NCBI RefSeq assembly: GCF_009725205.1
Contig: NZ_WNZY01000001.1
Location: forward strand, 62,001 to 126,000
Reading direction: 5' to 3'
Length of the DNA: 64,000 nt
Origin: Paenibacillus timonensis
Lineage (GTDB): Bacteria; Bacillota; Bacilli; Paenibacillales; Paenibacillaceae
Below are positions 59,386-64,000 of the stretch, piece after piece. Position 1 is the stretch's first letter. The number at the start of each line of letters is the position of its first letter. The position numbers were made by a program, and so were the translations under genes. Below the pieces are notes generated by a model. That model did not search any database, was not told the DNA's origin, and saw nothing but the letters and a program-made list of their open reading frames with translations.

Positions 59386-60321
59386 ATGAATACGAAGCAA
59401 CGTAAGACGATTTTTGTCATAACGCTATCCTATACGGTTTTCATTCTTTTTTTTATGTTTCTCGCTTTTGGCAGAGCAGATACGGTAGATCGGGAGACGG
59501 GTTACACCTTTATGTTTATGCCGGACGGTTTTTTTAGACTTCCAGATTTATCCGACCTTCTACATCCTACGCTTATGGATCTTGTGGGCTTTGGGAACGT
59601 CGCTGCCTTTGTTCCTTTTGGTATTCTAATTCCGTTGTTATATCGGACTGGATTTCTTCGGTTTATGAGCCTATTCATCCTGTCTATCCTCGTGCTGGAA
59701 ACCGTTCAGGCCTTCACTTTGCTCGGTAGCTTTGACATTAACGATGTTATTCAGAACTCATCCGGCGCGGCAGTTGGATTCGGGGCGTATAGATTGGGGT
59801 TTCGTACCGAAAAGGTCAGAAGAAACCTAGTTGTTACAGGCATCTCCGTTGTTGTCCTGCTCATTGGGGTTTGGGCGAGCTTCGGGCTTATCGACAAAGC
59901 GTTCACGAAAGAGCAGGGCCCTTTTGTCGCGCTTAACGAGCTGAAAAGCAGCAGTACCGATTCATCAAAGGGAGTCACGCGAGACAACTTTCAAATTGGT
60001 GGACAAAACGTAGTACCTCAATATAATGTGTATAGCACGGAAGATAAAAATACGGTGACTTACACGTATTCGTTAGGCGAAAAGGAGCTTTATATCTACT
60101 TGAATTATGGGATTCCCGATCAAGAGGATTTTCAGGGGAGTTTACGGCTATCCGCTGACGGACAGGAGTACCTGTCCACGTCCGCAGAAGCTCTGGGCCA
60201 TGAACTTGGGATGTCCTCCATCTACTTGCAAGGGGCCCATGAGCTCACGATTACCCTAGAGGGGAACGTGAAATTATGGGATGTCGGATATCAGGAGATG
60301 AAGTACCCATGGAATCGGTGA
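59386..60321 (+). CDS. VanZ-like membrane protein
   Basis: 311 residues behind AAAGGAGAAG. N-terminal VanZ domain with four helices: LHPTLMDLVGFGNVAAFVPF, GILIPLLYRTGFLRFMSL, ETVQAFTLLGSFDINDVIQN, SSGAAVGFGAYRLGF. The C-terminal 130 residues are extracytoplasmic and beta-rich (TVTYTYSLGEKELYIYLNYG). VanZ domains are linked to glycopeptide resistance in enterococci but are widespread and mostly of unknown role. Confidence 0.9.
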   Translation: MNTKQRKTIFVITLSYTVFILFFMFLAFGRADTVDRETGYTFMFMPDGFFRLPDLSDLLHPTLMDLVGFGNVAAFVPFGILIPLLYRTGFLRFMSLFILSILVLETVQAFTLLGSFDINDVIQNSSGAAVGFGAYRLGFRTEKVRRNLVVTGISVVVLLIGVWASFGLIDKAFTKEQGPFVALNELKSSSTDSSKGVTRDNFQIGGQNVVPQYNVYSTEDKNTVTYTYSLGEKELYIYLNYGIPDQEDFQGSLRLSADGQEYLSTSAEALGHELGMSSIYLQGAHELTITLEGNVKLWDVGYQEMKYPWNR

Positions 60322-60340
60322 AGAGGCAAGGGAACCGTCG

Positions 60341-61288
60341 ATGAACAAAACGGATCGGTTGTTGGCCATCGTGCTCGAACTGCAAGGCAGGCGAGTGTTA
60401 CGTGCCGAAGATTTGGCGGCACAATTTGAAACCAGTGTGCGGACTATCTATCGCGACATTCAGGCGCTCAGCGAAGCAGGCGTTCCGATTATAGGTACTC
60501 CAGGCACAGGGTATTCCTTAATGGAGGGTTATTTTCTACCTCCGATCCGTTTCACAATTGAGGAAGCCATGACCTTGCTTATAGGAACTGATTTTGTCGA
60601 GCAACGATTTGATGATGCATATCGGGATAGAGCTATTGTGGCTAGGAAAAAAATTGAGGTCACTCTATCAGAGCGTGTTCGCAATGAGACTTCCCGGATC
60701 CGCAAGTCGCTGCGCCTTCTCTCACCTGGCAAACCGCCAGCTTCGTCAAACGAAAGGGAGAATCTCGATAAGATCCGCCGAGCTCTATTCAATGGGCGAA
60801 AGGTCCGATTTCATTATTCGAGAAAATTTCCGGATTCCACGGGGAACCGCCATAGCGAACGTACAGTTGCTCCTTATGGCCTTGTACATGTTGAAGGAGC
60901 CTGGATGCTTGTGGCCTGGTGTGATCTACGCCAAGGCATCCGCCATTTCCGGTTGTCCCGGATGACTGAGTTGATCGAACTGGATGAACGTTTCGAAATC
61001 CCTGAGTATTTTGACTTAAAGGAGTATAAACCCACAGACGATCGTCACTTGCGGGTATGCCTTCGATTTACGCCTGACATCGCAGATAAGGTGAAGGAAT
61101 CAAACTATCCTTACGTAGAGGATATGAAAGAGCATCCCGATGGAATGGATGTGGTCTTACGCGTTCGTCAGCTGGATGAATTGCTGCCATGGGTGCTTGG
61201 CTGGGGGGCGGGCGTAATCGCATTAGAACCCGAATCGCTCCGAGATCGGATTCGTGAGGAAGCCCAAAAAATGCTAAACCGCTACTGA
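60341..61288 (+). CDS. HTH/WYL-domain transcriptional regulator (YafY type)
   Basis: 315 residues (MNKTDRLLAIVLELQGRRVL). N-terminal HTH_11 (AEDLAAQFETSVRTIYRDIQ), WYL domain (NGRKVRFHYSRKF ... APYGLVHVEGAWMLVAWCDL) and a WCX C-terminal extension (LPWVLGWGAGVIALEPESLR). The WYL triad reads WML. Probably senses a ligand or nucleic acid. Starts 19 nt after the VanZ gene. Confidence 0.92.
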   Translation: MNKTDRLLAIVLELQGRRVLRAEDLAAQFETSVRTIYRDIQALSEAGVPIIGTPGTGYSLMEGYFLPPIRFTIEEAMTLLIGTDFVEQRFDDAYRDRAIVARKKIEVTLSERVRNETSRIRKSLRLLSPGKPPASSNERENLDKIRRALFNGRKVRFHYSRKFPDSTGNRHSERTVAPYGLVHVEGAWMLVAWCDLRQGIRHFRLSRMTELIELDERFEIPEYFDLKEYKPTDDRHLRVCLRFTPDIADKVKESNYPYVEDMKEHPDGMDVVLRVRQLDELLPWVLGWGAGVIALEPESLRDRIREEAQKMLNRY

Positions 61289-61316
61289 CATGATGTTGTC
61301 AGTAGCGGTTTTTTAT
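61277..61316 (+). terminator. Rho-independent terminator after the WYL regulator
   Basis: 14-bp stem AACCGCTACTGACA / TGTCAGTAGCGGTT around 6 nt, then TTTT. It overlaps the last codons of the gene. Confidence 0.92.
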
Positions 61317-61367
61317 AATTGGACATGTAAATGTAAAGGAGACAGATATGAGGAAGGATGATCATTT

Positions 61368-61829
61368 GTGAATTTTGCTTCTGTACGTATCATTACGGAC
61401 GACGTGGATCGTCTTGTCGAGTTCTATGAGAAAGTCATGGGGGTTACGGCGGAGCGGCCCGCGCCTGTATTTGCCGAGCTCGCCTTGCCCTCATGCACTC
61501 TTGCCATCGGCCACTCCCATACAACGCAGCTATTCGGCGTCGGTTCCGCCGTGGGGGCCCATAACCGCACGGTCATTCTGGAGTTCCTCGTCGCCGATGT
61601 CGAAGCCGAATATGCGCGCTTGAAGCCATTTGTCGATGATTGGGTAATGGAACCGACCACGATGCCGTGGGGGAACCGTTCTATGTTGTTCCGCGATCCC
61701 GACGGCAACCTCCTTAACCTTTTCAAGCCGGTGACCGAGGAAGCGATTCAAAGGTTTAGGGGTAGACAAGGACAGGAAGTAAAGGAAGTAAAGGAAGTAA
61801 AGGAAGTAAAGGAAGTAAAGGAAGGATAG
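61368..61829 (+). CDS. VOC-superfamily protein with repetitive KEV tail
   Basis: 153 residues, GTG start (MNFASVRIITDDVDRLVEFY) after AAGGATG. One VOC module: FYEKVMGVTAERPAPVFAEL, LFRDPDGNLLNLFKPVTEEA. The C-terminus ends in five KEV units, encoded by tandem 9-bp GTAAAGGAA repeats at 61779-61825, and then KEG. The repeat is beyond the fold and looks like replication slippage. Confidence 0.9.
   Translation: MNFASVRIITDDVDRLVEFYEKVMGVTAERPAPVFAELALPSCTLAIGHSHTTQLFGVGSAVGAHNRTVILEFLVADVEAEYARLKPFVDDWVMEPTTMPWGNRSMLFRDPDGNLLNLFKPVTEEAIQRFRGRQGQEVKEVKEVKEVKEVKEG
61779..61825 (+). repeat. Tandem 9-bp repeat inside the VOC gene tail
   Basis: Five perfect copies of GTAAAGGAA (frame: KEV). In-frame, so gain or loss of a copy changes tail length without a frameshift. 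Confidence 0.9.
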
Positions 61830-61850
61830 CCTTAGCCTTCAAACCGGGAG

Positions 61851-62246
61851 TTAGCGCCAAAAGGTGATTTTCTCGCTAGGCAAGCGCACGGATTCATGGC
61901 CCTTATCTTTGGCCTTTCCGATGGATAGGATCATGACCGGAACATACCTTTGGTCGTCCAGCTCAAATGCGCTTACGACCTGATCGCGTTCAAAGCCTGC
62001 CATCGGATTGGTGTCAAAGCTATGCGCACGGGCTACCAACATCAGTTGCATGGCAAATAAACTTGCATCGATTTTGGCAATTTCAATCTTTAACTCTCTA
62101 GGAATATGCGGATACATGCTCAGAATTTGCGTGACCTGCTTGTCACGTATTTCCTTGGGCATTTTCCCTTGTTCCACCGCAGTATCATAAATCTCTTCTA
62201 CATAGAGAAGGAAGCATTGGTGAAGGGGAAAATAAAATACATTCAA
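61851..62246 (-). pseudogene. Nitroreductase-family protein, C-terminal fragment
   Basis: The frame from about 62192 to 61851 reads EEIYDTAVEQGKMPKEIRDK, then LMLVARAHSFDTNPMAGFER and ends RLPSEKITFWR, the last two thirds of an NfsA/YdfN-like FMN nitroreductase. The N-terminal FMN-binding region (usually RRSVRxF...) is missing: sequence upstream of 62192 (MNVFYFPLHQCFLLYV) does not align and no start is supported. Truncated by deletion. Confidence 0.8.
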
Positions 62247-62339
62247 GAGTTAGAAGCAAAATTGAAGGCATCTAAGTCATTCTTATATGATGTATTAGAG
62301 GGCAGGGCAGATTTTCAGACCCGATGCCAATCGCATTAA
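62219..62339 (+). pseudogene. Short coding remnant of unknown origin
   Basis: The frame ALVKGKIKYIQELEAKLKAS ... YDVLEGRADFQTRCQSH-stop is protein-like (a helical, coiled-coil-like segment) but has no start or ribosome binding site. It abuts the break point of the truncated nitroreductase, so a deletion probably joined two gene relics here. Confidence 0.35.
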
Positions 62340-62341
62340 CC

Positions 62342-62920
62342 TCAATTCAAACTCTTTAGGGCTCGGCTTAGAACTGTATTCCAAGGCCGAGATTCAATCC
62401 GTTTAATCCCATTTCGCTTACAGGTATCAGCGATCCAATCTCCATACGCAATACTTACCTCAGCTCTGAAATGTTGTAACTCGCCACCTTCTCTTGCTAA
62501 ATAGTTCTGAACGATTTGGTTTCTGTCTGGTTCATGTACAAATATGGATTTCACCTCGGGATGATCGAACGATAAGGTCAACTCGGGATGAATAAAGTCG
62601 CCTTCAATGATGACAGGTAATTGATCTTCGATGTGCCGATTGGCGAGTTCCTTTAATACGGGGGACATTTCCTTGCCCACCTCAATCAGCCAGTTTACAT
62701 TCCCGTCTACTCCAATCTCTTTCCAGTCTACTCCGGAGTCCCAATAATGAATTGCAGGAAAATGCTCCTTGGTTGTCACTGCTTTTACGGATAGGTGGAC
62801 GTCATCTACCTCCAACACATTTACTCCATAGAATCGGGCAATTTCATAAGCGATGCTGGATTTGCCGATTCCGGATGCTCCACCTATAAATAAAACGGTC
62901 CAGTTTCTATCATTTTTCAT
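62342..62920 (-). CDS. P-loop kinase-like ATPase
   Basis: 192 residues. Walker A FIGGASGIGKSSIAYEIARF near the N-terminus, LPVIIEGDFIHPE (Walker-B-like) and a lid region with NYLAREGGELQHFRAEVSIA. Looks like a small-molecule kinase of the 2-phosphoglycerate-kinase/AAA_33 type; the substrate is unknown. Confidence 0.8.
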   Translation of the reverse strand: MKNDRNWTVLFIGGASGIGKSSIAYEIARFYGVNVLEVDDVHLSVKAVTTKEHFPAIHYWDSGVDWKEIGVDGNVNWLIEVGKEMSPVLKELANRHIEDQLPVIIEGDFIHPELTLSFDHPEVKSIFVHEPDRNQIVQNYLAREGGELQHFRAEVSIAYGDWIADTCKRNGIKRIESRPWNTVLSRALKSLN

Positions 62921-63035
62921 TTTTTCATCCCCATGATCTTGATATCGATTTCTGATAAAGTAGTTCGATATTAGTGAATCCTTCCCCTTTTATTACACCT
63001 GTCCAGCGTTCAAAATAATCAAACCCAAGCTGATT

Positions 63036-63098
63036 TCAACCCGCCAGAAGTCGCTTTAATTCATCGGTATTCCGCTCATAAGCTTTAGCGTCCTCTAA
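63036..63098 (-). pseudogene. Very short C-terminal gene remnant
   Basis: The minus-strand frame LEDAKAYERNTDELKRLLAG-stop resembles the end of a real helical protein, with no start or ribosome binding site upstream. Confidence 0.25.
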
Positions 63099-63177
63099 TC
63101 AGTATCATTTTTTGAAATGATTTACGGTTATTCTAAACCCATCAAGGGATCACCGAAAATCAAAGGAGGAAATAGCA

Positions 63178-63606
63178 ATGAGTACGATGATTGAAAATGG
63201 AAAAACCACGAAGGTAGAAACCCGCCGATCGATTGGAAGAAGGGCCGCATATTATTGGACGGTTACGCTGTTTCTCGCATTCTCCATTGCTTTAAGCGGC
63301 ATCGGGCAATTGATGCGATATGGGGGGAATGTTGATTTGGTAACCGACATCGGGTTCCCGTTATATGTCACGAACATTCTCGGAGCTTGGAAATTGCTTG
63401 GAGTTCTTGCGATCGTTGCGCCCGGGTTCCCTCGGCTTAAGGAATGGGCCTATAGCGGAATCTTTTTTCTAATGACAGGGGCAGCCTTATCTCATGTGTT
63501 CGCTAATGATTACGGCGATTATGGATTCCATGTGATCCTACCGCTCTTCTATGCCGCACTTGGCGTGGCCTCATGGGCGCTGCGTCCGAAAAGCCGCAAA
63601 CTCTAG
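63178..63606 (+). CDS. DoxX-like membrane protein
   Basis: 142 residues behind AAAGGAGG. Four membrane segments: YYWTVTLFLAFSIALSGIGQ, YVTNILGAWKLLGVLAIVAP, EWAYSGIFFLMTGAALSHVF, VILPLFYAALGVASWALRP. DoxX_2/DoxX-like family, quinone-linked or membrane-stress proteins of unclear role. Confidence 0.9.
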   Translation: MSTMIENGKTTKVETRRSIGRRAAYYWTVTLFLAFSIALSGIGQLMRYGGNVDLVTDIGFPLYVTNILGAWKLLGVLAIVAPGFPRLKEWAYSGIFFLMTGAALSHVFANDYGDYGFHVILPLFYAALGVASWALRPKSRKL

Positions 63607-63663
63607 AGGGAGTGATATACTAGTACCAAATAGACTGCGATAAGGTACGGGAGGCCTGGAAAC

Positions 63664-64000
63664 ATGGAGTTTGAAGACGTATTTACGGTACATGTTGAAA
63701 TCGGGAATTCAATCCATTTGAACCAACCTGATGGAGATACCGTAACCATGATTTCTTTTAAAGGGCAGGTCACAGGCAAATATTTTGAAGGACAAATCCT
63801 TGACGGTGGAGTAGACACCCAAGTCATAGGAAGGTCGGGCAGCCGTCATACCTTATCCGCAAGGTATATGCTTGAAGGGAAGGATCACGCAGGAGAACGA
63901 TGCAAGGTTTATATTGAGAATAACGGAAATATGAACCACAACTCGAAAAATGTATTGTTCAGGTCTTACCCGAAAGTGATTACGGACAGCAAGGCTTTAG
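63664..64000 (+). CDS. DUF3237-family protein, partial at window end
   Basis: From ATG at 63664 (MEFEDVFTVHVEIGNSIHLN) behind GGGAGGCC, 112 codons are open to the window edge. Pattern KGQVTGKYFEGQILDGGVDT, RHTLSARYMLEGKDHAGERC, KVYIENNGN matches DUF3237 beta-barrel proteins, which are about 150 aa long. Unknown function. An antisense frame over 63603-63827 is not protein-like. Confidence 0.8.
   Translation, partial: MEFEDVFTVHVEIGNSIHLNQPDGDTVTMISFKGQVTGKYFEGQILDGGVDTQVIGRSGSRHTLSARYMLEGKDHAGERCKVYIENNGNMNHNSKNVLFRSYPKVITDSKAL

Overview
The window looks like a chromosomal segment of a spore-forming member of the Bacillota, most likely Paenibacillus or a close relative. The case rests on the order htrA - (glpD) - SLH/CAP-domain protein - CxxH/CxxC small protein - rlmH, on SLH and SleB-type cell-wall proteins, on AGGAGG-type ribosome binding sites, and on the mix of ATG, GTG and TTG starts. 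No rRNA, tRNA or CRISPR array was seen.

Region 1 (1-11.68 kb, GC-rich) is ordinary host chromosome. A minus-strand carbohydrate locus reads permease - permease - binding lipoprotein - LacI regulator - N-acetylglucosamine-kinase-like ATPase (cut by the window edge), with two matching LacI-type operators in front. A repeat-rich intergenic stretch follows, then a small protein, an HtrA-type membrane protease, GlpD, an SLH/CAP surface protein, the CxxH/CxxC protein and rlmH.

Region 2 (11.66-32.70 kb, visibly AT-rich in its main part) is a composite cassette inserted in the last codons of rlmH. This is the site used by staphylococcal SCC/SCCmec elements, and the site here encodes the same YHK-stop end. 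Four copies of the att core (GAACCGTATCATAAGTAG and variants) lie near 11.66, 30.73, 31.82 and 32.69 kb. They divide the region into a 19-kb unit A and two mini-units of about 1 kb, B (GNAT acetyltransferase) and C (RibD/DHFR-type reductase). Unit A holds a large serine recombinase touching the left att, a 48-codon ORF, an excisionase-like HTH protein and an HUH-type replication initiator. It also holds a DnaJ-type zinc-ribbon protein, a YqhQ/DUF1385 membrane protein, a decayed stretch with a probable small RNA, a coiled-coil protein, a complete type I restriction-modification operon (hsdM-hsdS-hsdR), an Abi_2/HEPN protein with an apparent C-tract frameshift, and a DUF4011-helicase-nuclease resembling HheA. 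In short, it is a mobile module plus a defence island. The recombinase frame runs through the att site, so its C-terminus is predicted to differ between integrated and excised states.

Region 3 (32.7-64 kb, intermediate GC) is an accessory region made of small regulator-plus-enzyme modules: VOC proteins, an ECF sigma factor, an ABC-F protein, TetR/MarR/MerR/WYL regulators with SDRs, monooxygenases, an MFS exporter, isochorismatase, azoreductase, aldo-keto reductase, CsaA, Tag and VanZ. Several operators are readable directly: a four-copy TATAGCACTGCTATA set, a perfect 19-bp TetR palindrome, a MarR palindrome, paired TTAGnACGATCGTCCTAA sites and a 19-bp-spaced MerR-type promoter. Decay is common here: a frameshifted DinB gene, an IS3 remnant, a chimeric alpha/beta-hydrolase pseudogene and a truncated nitroreductase.
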